From: DAXETY01 sp051155755
GTDB lineage: Bacteria; Desulfobacterota; Desulfobacteria; Desulfobacterales; SG8-13
DNA length: 12,286 bases
NCBI GenBank assembly: GCA_051155755.1
Contig: DAXETY010000084.1
Span: 1-12,286 of the forward strand
Direction of reading: 5' to 3'
Shown here: positions 1 through 6,800 of the stretch, piece by piece
Layout of the letters: the number at the start of each line of letters is the position of its first letter
Numbering within the stretch: position 1 is the stretch's first letter
The notes under the pieces: model-generated
The model's input: only the letters and a program-made list of their open reading frames with translations
What the model was told of the DNA's origin: nothing
The model's database searches: none
Position numbers and translations under genes: made by a program

Positions 1-243
1 GAACGCGAGCGCGCCCTGGTGGTCAGCTCGGATCGTTCCATTGTCCGTTCGGCCTCCGCCAGCCGGGCCGCAATCATCGACGCATCGGAATTCGAGCACA
101 GCCTGCAGCTGGCCGCAGCATCCGGGAGCGCCATGGAGGACACCGACAGTGGCGGGGGGGGGGCGGCCACCCGGGAAAAAGGCCCCGCCCGGCGCCTGCC
201 CAAACGCCGGCGGCGCAATCGAACCAAGATCCGAAAACTCTGA
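1..243 (+). CDS. NYN-domain (YacP-like) RNA-binding/nuclease protein, 3' fragment
   Basis: Open in frame from the first base of the window to TGA at 241-243, so only the C-terminal 80 residues are visible and the start lies upstream. The fragment begins with an ALVVSSDRSI segment followed by a short strand and a S/EF motif. This matches the last part of the NYN (YacP/PIN-like) fold, where a conserved SSD precedes the final helix and strand. NYN proteins are predicted metal-dependent RNases acting on RNA in the cytoplasm. After the domain comes a Gly-rich linker encoded by a run of ten G residues (154-163), then a strongly basic tail (RRLPKRRRRNRTKIRKL) likely to bind nucleic acid. Translation stays in a plausible frame across the G tract. 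The family call is from motif memory on a fragment, so confidence is moderate. Confidence 0.6.
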   Translation, partial: ERERALVVSSDRSIVRSASASRAAIIDASEFEHSLQLAAASGSAMEDTDSGGGGAATREKGPARRLPKRRRRNRTKIRKL

Positions 244-263
244 CCGAAACGGAGCGTTTCAAA

Positions 264-292
264 TTTTCAAAATACAACATTTTTATTATATT
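264..292 (+). promoter_or_regulatory. candidate sigma70 promoter for ispH-ubiA
   Basis: The spacer between the NYN gene and the IspH fusion has an AT-rich block (about 256-330) that stands out from its GC-rich surroundings. Within it TTTTCA (264-269) and TATATT (287-292) are 17 nt apart, matching the -35 and -10 consensus at 4/6 and 5/6 positions. A start near 299 would give a leader of about 165 nt. A second TATATT at 313-318 lacks a good -35. This is a by-eye match only. Confidence 0.35.
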
Positions 293-463
293 AAGATGTT
301 TGGTATCGATCTTATATTTTTTAAATTCGAAAACCTGCGGGATTGCCGATCGTACCGAATCACCGGCGTCAGAAGCCGTTGCGCATATTACAATACCGCA
401 CAACGGCCTCTTCCTTGTATCCGCGTCAACCTCGACAATCGCTCTGTTTCGGCCTGAGAGATT

Positions 464-2194
464 ATGAAAATTCTGCTGGCAACCAGTGCCGGTTTCTGCA
501 TGGGGGTCCGACGGGCCGTGGAGATGGTGATGGACGCGCCCGGGAAACACGAAGGCCCGATGTACACTTACGGGCCATTGATCCACAACAAGCAGGTGCT
601 GGATCTACTGGCGGAAAAGGGCATCACGGTCATGCACGACATCCCGGAAAGCGGCAGCGGCACGGTGCTGATCCGGGCCCACGGGGTACCGCTGGAGGCC
701 AAAAAGAGGCTAATTCATGCCGGCTTTCGCGTGCTGGACGCCACCTGTCCCCGGGTGATCCGGGTTCAGAGCATTATCCGCAAGCACGCCAAACAGGGAT
801 ACGAATCGATCATCATCGGCGATCGGGATCATCCCGAAGTGGTCGGTCTGCTCGGCTACACGGCCGGCAGGGGGCACGTGGTCAGCAGCATGGAGGAACT
901 CCAGGCGCTGCCGGCCTTCGACCGGGCGATCCTGGTTTCCCAGACAACCCAGAACACCCGTTTTTTCGATGCGGTGCGCAGTTACATCCGACAGCATCAT
1001 CCGCACTACCGGGTGTTCGACACGATCTGCGATTCCACCGAACGACGGCAGGCCGAGGTGCAGCAGCTGGCTTCCGATGCCGATGCGATTCTGGTGGTGG
1101 GAGACCGCGCCAGCGGCAACACCCGGCGACTGGTGGAAATCGCCGCGGCAACCGGCAAGCCGTCCTATCACGTGGAGACCGAGGCCGACATTGAAAATCT
1201 GGACCTGCGGGAGATCGCATCTTCCCGCCGCATCGGGATTACCGCCGGCGCTTCCACGCCGAACTGGATTATCAAGCGGGTCTACCGGGCGGTCGAAGCG
1301 CTGCGGTACCGCAAGGCGCATGGGTTTCGCAAATTTTTGTTTGCCACCCAGCACCACCTGATGCTGACCAACATCTATGTTTCCCTGGGCGCCGGCGCAT
1401 TGTCCTATGCCTGCGCCGTGCTCCAGGGCCTGCAGGATTTCTGGATTTCCACCGTGATCGCCATGCTCTATGTGCAGTCCATGCACATATTGAATCACTT
1501 CATCGGCAGTGATGCGGACCGCTACAATGACCCGGAACGCGCCGCGTTTTACAATCGCCACGAAATCCTGCTGCGCGGCATGGCCTATCTGGCGGGCGGC
1601 GTCGGCCTGCTGCTGGCGCTGTTTCTGGGCTGGGTGCCTTTTGCCGTACTGCTGTCGATGAGTCTGCTGGGAATGGCCTTCAACCTGCGCCTGATTCCAT
1701 CCCGGTTGACCGGCAACCGCTATCGACGGATCCGGGATGTTCCGAGTTCGAAAACCGTTTTGATCGCCCTGGCCTGGGGCATCCTTACCACCGTGTTTCC
1801 GGCCCTGGGAGAAATCGGTCCGGCCACGCTGCCGGTGTTTCTGATCGCCGCGGCGCTGGTGTTTGTGCGGACCGCCTTTTTTGACGTGCTCGACATGCAG
1901 GGAGACCGCATTGTCGGCCGTGAAACCATCGCCCTGCTGCTGGGGGAGAAACAGAGTTTGAAGCTGCTGCGGGGCATCCTTGTTGCAATTTTCCTCGGCC
2001 TGCTGCTGATCACCGCACTGGGGATGGTGTCGGCCTTCGGCTATCCGCTGCTGGCCTGTCCGGCTTTTCTCTACCTGGTACTGGCGGGCTTCGAACGCAA
2101 ACAGATGCTGCCCGGAATGCGGCTGGAATTCCTGGTGGAAACCCACTTCGTGCTTTGCGGTTGTCTGGCGTTGCTCTGGACGATCATCCTGTGA
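464..2194 (+). CDS. ispH: IspH (HMBPP reductase) fused to a UbiA-like membrane prenyltransferase domain
   Basis: A 576-residue two-part protein. Residues 1-285 are a complete IspH/LytB, the [4Fe-4S] enzyme that reduces HMBPP to IPP and DMAPP in the last MEP-pathway step. Visible are the cluster cysteines C12 (GFCMGV), C95 (ATCP) and C189 (ICDST), substrate-site H41 (GPLIHN), H73 (RAHGVP) and E125 (HPEVVG), the SQTTQ loop at 159-163, S217/N219 and TAGASTP at 260-266. Residues 290-576 add about nine hydrophobic segments with UbiA-superfamily traits: a degenerate first Asp motif (N344, D350, D352, D356) and a clear second motif (D474, D477, D481, then GRET). IspH is normally about 300-320 residues and stands alone. 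The linker near 285 has no stop or frame break, so this looks like a genuine fusion that could couple isoprenoid production to prenyl transfer at the membrane. The acceptor substrate is unknown. ATG at 464 follows only a weak GAGAG. Confidence 0.93.
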   Translation: MKILLATSAGFCMGVRRAVEMVMDAPGKHEGPMYTYGPLIHNKQVLDLLAEKGITVMHDIPESGSGTVLIRAHGVPLEAKKRLIHAGFRVLDATCPRVIRVQSIIRKHAKQGYESIIIGDRDHPEVVGLLGYTAGRGHVVSSMEELQALPAFDRAILVSQTTQNTRFFDAVRSYIRQHHPHYRVFDTICDSTERRQAEVQQLASDADAILVVGDRASGNTRRLVEIAAATGKPSYHVETEADIENLDLREIASSRRIGITAGASTPNWIIKRVYRAVEALRYRKAHGFRKFLFATQHHLMLTNIYVSLGAGALSYACAVLQGLQDFWISTVIAMLYVQSMHILNHFIGSDADRYNDPERAAFYNRHEILLRGMAYLAGGVGLLLALFLGWVPFAVLLSMSLLGMAFNLRLIPSRLTGNRYRRIRDVPSSKTVLIALAWGILTTVFPALGEIGPATLPVFLIAAALVFVRTAFFDVLDMQGDRIVGRETIALLLGEKQSLKLLRGILVAIFLGLLLITALGMVSAFGYPLLACPAFLYLVLAGFERKQMLPGMRLEFLVETHFVLCGCLALLWTIIL

Positions 2195-2256
2195 GTTCGA
2201 ACCGGCTGCAGGCAGCTGCCATGCAACCCCGATTTTCAAGACCGCCGATAAAAGTT

Positions 2257-2898
<642 letters not shown>

Positions 2899-2924
2899 CC
2901 AATATTTTCCAGGGAGATCGTCTG

Positions 2925-3206
2925 ATGGAACCGATCCACATACCGATCGACGGGGTGCTCGACCTTCACACCTTCCGCCCGGCGGAAGTGCCGGACCTGC
3001 TGTCGGACTACATCGAAGCGTGCCGGGAGGCCGGTATTTTCCAGGTACGCATCATTCACGGCAAAGGCACCGGTACCCTGAAGCGGCTCGTGCACCGCGT
3101 ACTGGAAAAGCACCCCATGGTGGCGTCTTTTACCGACGCCCCGCCGCAGGCCGGCGGCTGGGGTGCAACCCTGGCGGAACTCGAAGCAATCCTTCCAGGG
3201 GCTTAA
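2925..3206 (+). CDS. small stand-alone Smr-domain protein
   Basis: A 93-residue protein made almost entirely of a Smr domain, the small MutS-related fold found at the C-terminus of MutS2 and in free-standing proteins. Family members bind or nick DNA or RNA, notably branched DNA and stalled-ribosome mRNA; which of these applies here cannot be told from sequence. The motifs are LDLHTF (12-17, family LDLHG/H), HGKGTG (45-50) and GGWGAT (76-81, commonly GGxGAT). ATG at 2925 was chosen because AGGGAGA (2911-2917) sits 7 nt upstream and the Smr homology begins there; an upstream in-frame ATG at 2880 lies inside plsY and would add 15 unrelated residues. Its TAA (3204-3206) overlaps the Nudix gene's stop on the other strand. 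Confidence 0.88.
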   Translation: MEPIHIPIDGVLDLHTFRPAEVPDLLSDYIEACREAGIFQVRIIHGKGTGTLKRLVHRVLEKHPMVASFTDAPPQAGGWGATLAELEAILPGA

Positions 3207-3817
3207 ATCTCGCCGTACCTGGCAAACGCGGAGATGACCAGCCAGGCCTTGGCGTCGAATTTCAACGCCTCGTTTTCACAGAGCCGTCCGGCTTCTGCCC
3301 GGGAAACCAACTGCACTTCGATCTGTTCGGAGCCCACGCCCCCTTCTTCCAGGGGCCGGCCTTCGCATTCCACGAAAACCATCGCAACCGACTCGTCGGT
3401 CATGCCGGCCGACGAGAAGATCGGCGGGCTGGTTTTCAGCACCTGCGTCATCTGCAGACCGGTCTCCTCCTTCAGTTCCCGGGCGGCGGTATCGGCCATC
3501 GACTCACCGGCTTCCACCAGCCCCGCCGGAAAACCGAACTCGTAATCCGCAAGCGGCACGCGATACTCCCGGGTGATTACCAGTTTGCCGGTTTCCCGGT
3601 GCAGCGGCACGATGATCACGGCATCGGGCCGTGAAAAATCCCCGGTAACACTGCGCGGCTGTCGGCGGCGACTGGCCACCTGCCATTTTCCGGGCGCGCC
3701 GTCCGGTTTTCGGATGGCCAGATTAAACAGGTTCAACCATTTTTCGTCGGTGAGTTTTTCGGCCCCTTCCACCTGAACGGTGTCATTGCCTTCATCCGCA
3801 TATCGATTCCCTGCCAT
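3203..3817 (-). CDS. Nudix hydrolase, ADP-ribose pyrophosphatase-like
   Basis: A 204-residue cytoplasmic protein with a perfect Nudix box, G-x5-E-x7-RELKEETGL, at residues 99-121; its glutamates coordinate the Mg2+ or Mn2+ used to hydrolyse nucleoside diphosphates linked to another group. An upstream strand region with VIIVPLH and ITREYRVP, the GFPAG entry to the box, and the following SSAGMTDE motif resemble the NudF/ADP-ribose pyrophosphatase group. ADP-ribose or a related ADP-sugar is therefore the best substrate guess, though Nudix specificity is hard to infer from sequence. The start at 3817 has GGAGG at 3827-3831 (minus sense), 9 nt from ATG. The first 60 residues, charged and with a WLNLFNLAIR stretch, are typical of the N-terminal part of this group. 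It converges on the Smr gene with a 3-bp stop overlap and diverges from the outer-membrane protein gene. Confidence 0.9.
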   Translation of the reverse strand: MAGNRYADEGNDTVQVEGAEKLTDEKWLNLFNLAIRKPDGAPGKWQVASRRRQPRSVTGDFSRPDAVIIVPLHRETGKLVITREYRVPLADYEFGFPAGLVEAGESMADTAARELKEETGLQMTQVLKTSPPIFSSAGMTDESVAMVFVECEGRPLEEGGVGSEQIEVQLVSRAEAGRLCENEALKFDAKAWLVISAFARYGEI

Positions 3818-4143
3818 TCGAATGTCCCTCCAATGCCGTCGGTGCCGAGCCGGCGCCGAATGCGGGCCGCCTGAAAACCAAAATCGCCGCGCGTTTGCGT
3901 TCTATCCAATTCAATCACTCCAGCTCAATGATTGCCGAATCATATACCATCTTGCAACAGGTGCCAACCAGTTGGACATACTGCAACCGGACAAGACCGG
4001 CCGAATCCATTTTTTGCACCGGCGCAACCGAGTCTTTTCTAACGAATGAATGATCTTTATTGAATAAACATCGTAAATCAGCTATGGGTCTGCCACGGAA
4101 TTTAAAACCCAGGCCCAAAATAATATCCAATGTAAAGGAGGTG
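3818..4143. other. divergent intergenic region, no convincing gene
   Basis: About 390 bp separate the Nudix start (minus) from the outer-membrane protein start (plus). Short open frames exist on both strands, but none has family resemblance with a supporting ribosome-binding site. The region is AT-richer than its flanks and must hold promoters in both directions. A TTTATTGAATAAA palindrome (about 4056-4068) is visible. For the minus strand, TTGAGC and ATAGAA 17 nt apart around 3910-3940 are a weak promoter possibility. No sigma54 -24/-12 pair fits. Confidence 0.5.
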
Positions 4144-4145
4144 AT
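4133..4145 (+). promoter_or_regulatory. extended Shine-Dalgarno tract complementary to the 16S rRNA 3' end
   Basis: TAAAGGAGGTGAT is complementary over 13 nt to the conserved 3' tail of bacterial 16S rRNA (...AUCACCUCCUUUA). It lies 63 nt before the outer-membrane protein's ATG, which has its own GGAGG at 4198-4202 with 6-nt spacing. It could initiate at the ATG beginning inside it (4144), using AAGGA with 4-nt spacing, or act as a ribosome standby site. Confidence 0.5.
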
Positions 4146-4212
4146 GAAACCATCGTCCGCAGCGTTCGCATGCAACATGATTGAACTGCAAAACGAGGGA
4201 GGAATACGATGA
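4144..4212 (+). CDS. possible 22-codon leader ORF coupled to the outer-membrane protein gene
   Basis: ATG at 4144 opens a 22-codon frame (MKPSSAAFACNMIELQNEGGIR) ending at TGA 4210-4212, which overlaps the ATG of the next gene (4209-4211) as ATGA. The overlap and the very strong upstream ribosome-binding tract suggest translational coupling. The peptide matches no family I know and has no signal or membrane character. The ATG overlaps the tract complementary to 16S rRNA, so initiation there may be inefficient; a second in-frame ATG at 4177 is 35 nt downstream of the tract. It may be a coincidental frame. Confidence 0.3.
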   Translation: MKPSSAAFACNMIELQNEGGIR

Positions 4213-5429
4213 AAACGAAGTGGTTTTTTCTGTTGATTCTGGCGCTGACCGTGGCGTGGGCGCCTGCTGCCCTGGCCACCAACGGTACCAACCTGATCGG
4301 CATCGGTCCTATCTCGCGGTCCATGGGCGGCGGCGGCGTGGCCGCACCCCAGGATGCCATCAGTGCCGTGTTCGCCAATCCGGCGGCGGCCTGTTTTGGC
4401 CCCTTCTGCCCGGGTTCCTCGGTGGATTTCGCCGGCACGTTTTTTGATCCTTCGGCAGAGGCAAAGGCGGTCAATGCGCTTGGCCCCGGCACGCTCGAAG
4501 CCTCCAGCAAACTCGACAATTTTCTAATTCCGGCGGTGGGCATCTCCCTGCCCGTCAATGAACGCCTGCGGGCCGGCATTGGGTTTTTCGGCATTTCCGG
4601 CCTGGGCGTGGATTACCGCGGCACCCCGCTTTCACAACAGCCGTCGGCGGACAGCGGCCTGCCGATTCTCTACACCCAGCTGCAGACCCTCAAATTCGCC
4701 CCCAACCTGGCCTACCTGATCACTCCCGAATTTTCGGTGGGCCTTTCGGTGGAACTGGTCTGGCAGAACCTGGATCTGGGATCCGGCAGTTCCCACGGAT
4801 ACACGGTCGGAGCACAGATCGGCGCGCTGTACCGTTGGGACCAGTTCAGCTTCGGCATCTCTTATGTCACCCCGGAGAATGTCACCCACGACGATGTGTT
4901 CGCATTCGACGGCGCCTTCAATGACCTGGATATCGAATCGCCCCAGACCTTCAAATTCGGTGTCGCCTGGGAGCCGAATTCCCGCTGGCTGTTCGAGGTC
5001 AACACCAAGTGGTACGACTGGAGCGGCGCCGACGGCTACGGGGATTTCGGCTGGGATGACCAGTGGGTGTATGCCCTGGGTGCCCAGTGGAAACCCATCG
5101 ACAAGTGGGCCTTTCGATTCGGGTATAATTACGGCGAGAGCCCGGTGGAAGCCAACAACAATTTCGATGTTGCCGGCTCCACCAATCTGCAAGGCGTAAA
5201 CGTTCCCAATGCGCTGTTTGAACCTTTGCGTGTTTTGGGTCTGCCTGCGTTGGTCGAGCAGCATTTTACCGCAGGGGTTGGCTACAACATTACGGATAAT
5301 ATCATCATGAATCTTGCCTTCATGTACGCACCCGAGGAAACCCTCACCCAAACCGGATCCGACGGCCGCGTTATTGAAGCCAAACTGGAGGAATGGTCCA
5401 CCTCTTTCGGATTGACCCTGTACTTCTAA
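4209..5429 (+). CDS. FadL/OmpP1/TodX-family outer-membrane transporter
   Basis: A 406-residue beta-barrel of the FadL family, which carries long-chain fatty acids or aromatic and other hydrophobic compounds across the outer membrane. The N-terminus is a Sec signal peptide: KTK, a hydrophobic core, then ALA with likely cleavage between A23 and T24. The mature protein starts TNGTNLIGIGPISRSMGG and continues with GVAAPQDAISAVFANPAA, the hatch/N-terminal motif of FadL and TodX proteins (typically NG..L.G.G..S..MGGA....D......NPA). Alternating amphipathic strands follow, and the protein ends in SFGLTLYF, with the C-terminal aromatic residue recognised by the BAM machinery. Length fits the family (about 400-450). 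The start is fixed by GGAGG at 4198-4202 and by the signal peptide. It stands alone, divergent from the Nudix gene, with a candidate terminator at 5612. The substrate cannot be told. Confidence 0.93.
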   Translation: MKTKWFFLLILALTVAWAPAALATNGTNLIGIGPISRSMGGGGVAAPQDAISAVFANPAAACFGPFCPGSSVDFAGTFFDPSAEAKAVNALGPGTLEASSKLDNFLIPAVGISLPVNERLRAGIGFFGISGLGVDYRGTPLSQQPSADSGLPILYTQLQTLKFAPNLAYLITPEFSVGLSVELVWQNLDLGSGSSHGYTVGAQIGALYRWDQFSFGISYVTPENVTHDDVFAFDGAFNDLDIESPQTFKFGVAWEPNSRWLFEVNTKWYDWSGADGYGDFGWDDQWVYALGAQWKPIDKWAFRFGYNYGESPVEANNNFDVAGSTNLQGVNVPNALFEPLRVLGLPALVEQHFTAGVGYNITDNIIMNLAFMYAPEETLTQTGSDGRVIEAKLEEWSTSFGLTLYF

Positions 5430-5465
5430 GGAACATGCTATTGAATCGTTTCCGAAAGAAGAAAA

Positions 5466-5545
5466 CCGGCCGGTGCGGTGGCCGGCCCTACGGTTATGCG
5501 GGTCATCGAAGACTGGTTTCGCAGGGCGGGTCACCGTACCCGCCC
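5466..5545. repeat. GC-rich double hairpin, possible interspersed extragenic repeat
   Basis: Two strong stem-loops lie in the 3' spacer of the outer-membrane protein gene. CCGGCC (5466-5471) pairs with GGCCGG (5480-5485) across an 8-nt loop, and GGGCGGGT (5524-5531) pairs with ACCCGCCC (5538-5545) across a 6-nt loop. Read on the minus strand, the first is followed by TTTTCTTCTTTC, terminator-like but with no minus-strand gene feeding it. The CCCTACGG and GGGCGGGT...ACCCGCCC wording resembles short palindromic elements scattered between genes in many genomes. Only one copy is in this window, so repeat status is inference. Confidence 0.4.
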
Positions 5546-5611
5546 AATGCCGGGGCAAAATTCCGGCCCCATCGGGTCGCTGCGAAACGGCGTGAAGGGC
5601 TTTTCACAAAC

Positions 5612-5645
5612 GTCCGGAAGGCCTCCGGACTTCCTTTCAGCTTTT
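5612..5645 (+). terminator. candidate Rho-independent terminator after the outer-membrane protein gene
   Basis: GTCCGGA (5612-5618) and TCCGGAC (5624-5630) form a perfect 7-bp stem with a 5-nt AGGCC loop, followed by the pyrimidine-rich TTCCTTTCAGCTTTT. The T tract is interrupted, so termination may be partial. It lies 182 bp past the outer-membrane protein stop and just before the DsrE-like gene's ribosome-binding site, so it could also act as an attenuator for that gene. Confidence 0.45.
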
Positions 5646-5667
5646 AACCATTAGGAGGACAATGACC

Positions 5668-6111
5668 ATGGCAGAAGAAAAAGAACGCGCCGCGTTCATC
5701 TGCGTCAAAGACACCATCGACGGTGCCTATCCGTCGCTGGTGCTGGGCATCAACGCCGCCCGCCAAGGGATGGAAAGCAAGATATTCTACTCGTTCATGG
5801 GATTGAACCTGGTGCTCGAAGGCGGATTCAACCGCGCCAAGTACTTCCCGCCGGGGGCCATGGGGGCCATTCCGGGCATGGTCTCCCTGGCCACGGGAAT
5901 GATGAAGAAAAAAATCGAAAAGGCCAACATCCCCAGCCTGGCCGACCTGCAGGAGATGGCCCAGATCGAAGGCGTGGAGCTGATTGCCTGTAAAATGACC
6001 GTGGACATGATGGAAATCGATGAGACCAAGCTCATTGAGGGCGTGATCGTCTGGACCGCCGAAGATTTTTTGAGGTACGCCAAAACGTGCAAGATCTGTC
6101 TGTTTACCTGA
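5668..6111 (+). CDS. DsrE/DsrF/DrsH-like (DsrE2-type) sulfur-transfer protein
   Basis: A 147-residue protein resembling the DsrE/DsrF/DrsH-like family, whose members carry persulfide sulfur on a conserved cysteine between sulfurtransferases such as rhodaneses and TusA. Visible are an opening strand with C12, a GMESKIFYSFMGLNL segment, a middle GAMGAIPGMVSLATGMM hydrophobic stretch (about 63-79) typical of the DsrE2 subgroup, and the key IACKMTVDMMEI motif with C108. It ends in a C141-x-x-C144 pair. The ELIxGV-like segment (LIEGVIVWTAEDF) also fits. ATG at 5668 is preferred because AGGAGG (5653-5658) is 9 nt upstream; the in-frame ATG at 5662 has only 3-nt spacing and would add Met-Thr. The convergent gene encodes a rhodanese, which fits a sulfur-relay role. 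The TGA stop is taken as a real stop. Confidence 0.82.
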   Translation: MAEEKERAAFICVKDTIDGAYPSLVLGINAARQGMESKIFYSFMGLNLVLEGGFNRAKYFPPGAMGAIPGMVSLATGMMKKKIEKANIPSLADLQEMAQIEGVELIACKMTVDMMEIDETKLIEGVIVWTAEDFLRYAKTCKICLFT

Positions 6112-6144
6112 TCGGCGGGCAGAACCCCTGGTGGGTAAGCCTAC

Positions 6145-6209
6145 GACTGACGGCGGGCAATTCGTCGCTGAATGGAAGAAACGGTTGACTTATTTTCCCG
6201 CCGTCCGTC
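6145..6209. repeat. long-armed inverted repeat between the convergent DsrE-like and rhodanese genes
   Basis: GACGGCGGG (6149-6157) is perfectly complementary to CCCGCCGTC (6197-6205). With one mismatch the arms extend to 13 nt (6145-6157 and 6197-6209), around a 39-nt spacer that includes TATTTT. The structure lies in the 3' region of both convergent transcripts, close to both stop codons (6111 and 6211), and could protect or terminate both. Neither strand has a canonical T tract right after the stem, so it is not called a simple terminator. Confidence 0.4.
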
Positions 6210-6210
6210 C

Positions 6211-6621
6211 TTACTTCGGCTCGACCGGGTGTCCGGCCGCTTTCCAGGCCTCCCAGCCCCCTTCCAGCACGAACACGCTCTGATATCCGCGATCGACCAG
6301 TTTCAGCGCCAACCTGGCACTGGTGAGTTCGTTGGGTCACGCTCAGTAGAGTACCAGATCGTCCTCCTTGGAAAACGAATCGGCCCACTTGCTGAAGGCG
6401 GCCGGATCGGCGCGGCGGGCACCCTTGATTTTTTCGTTGCTTTCCGTCCAGGTCCTGCCGTAGCGCACATCCAGGACCAAAGTGTTCGGTCTGTCGAGTC
6501 GGCTGTAGAGCTGATCGACATCCATGGACTTGACCTGATCAGCGGTAAAAAAGGGCTTGGAGCAACCGGGTATGATAATCAGCATCGTCAGCAACACCGG
6601 AAATACGATTCTCGCAATCAT
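6211..6621 (-). CDS. rhodanese-like lipoprotein, predicted selenoprotein with two UGA-encoded Sec (U93, U95)
   Basis: A 136-residue single-domain rhodanese if UGA codons at 6345-6343 and 6339-6337 are read as selenocysteine; otherwise it would stop at residue 92. The N-terminus is a lipoprotein signal (MIARIVF, hydrophobic core, IIPGC) with lipid-anchor C20, so the domain should face the periplasm. Before the first UGA come rhodanese strand motifs NTLVLDVR (46-53) and a GARRADP block. After it the frame continues as UAUPNELTSARLAL, RGYQSVFVLEGGWEAW and a C-terminal HPVEP, ending in TAA (6213-6211). Related rhodaneses carry Cys-x-Cys-Pro-Asn-Glu here, so both UGAs replace active-site cysteines. 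A SECIS-like hairpin follows. Start at 6621: GAGG 5 nt upstream, immediately before the signal peptide; an upstream in-frame ATG at 6702 lacks this support. The rhodanese fold is certain; Sec incorporation is strong inference. Confidence 0.85.
6304..6322 (-). promoter_or_regulatory. bacterial SECIS-like hairpin
   Basis: On the minus strand CAGTGCC pairs with GGCGCTG (7 bp, one G-U) around the loop AGGTT. The stem starts 14 nt after the second UGA, putting the loop guanines 23-24 nt downstream of it and 29-30 nt downstream of the first. In known bacterial SECIS elements a G (often GU) in a small apical loop roughly 16-37 nt past the UGA is what SelB recognises, so one hairpin could serve both codons. 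Confidence 0.6.
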
Positions 6622-6800
6622 CGCAACCTCGCAGAAATGGGGAGATCCTGAGTCAACAACCACAGGCAAAGCGGGTTTGGGCAAGAATTCAGAAACCGGC
6701 ATGCAGGCTACATCAAATTACCGATAATCTCAACCGGATTACAACCAAATCCGGAATTGCCGTCCCTGCCTTTCAAAAAAATTGCGGCGCTGTCCATCCG

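Noticed and set aside
3970..3986. Possible sigma54 promoter (TTGGACATACTGCAA)
   Set aside because: The GG-to-GC spacing is 7 nt, not the required 10, so it is not a valid -24/-12 element.
3915..4178. 87-codon minus-strand frame in the Nudix/FadL intergenic region
   Set aside because: No recognisable motif, and it overlaps the strong plus-strand ribosome-binding tract; probably chance.
6109..6132. UGA at the end of the DsrE-like gene as a further Sec codon
   Set aside because: Reading through adds only seven unconvincing residues before TAA, and the protein already has normal family length.
6343..6621. Rhodanese as a truncated pseudogene ending at the first TGA
   Set aside because: Conserved rhodanese sequence continues in the same frame after both TGAs to a natural stop, only TGA (no TAA or TAG) interrupts, and both fall on active-site Cys positions next to a SECIS-like hairpin.
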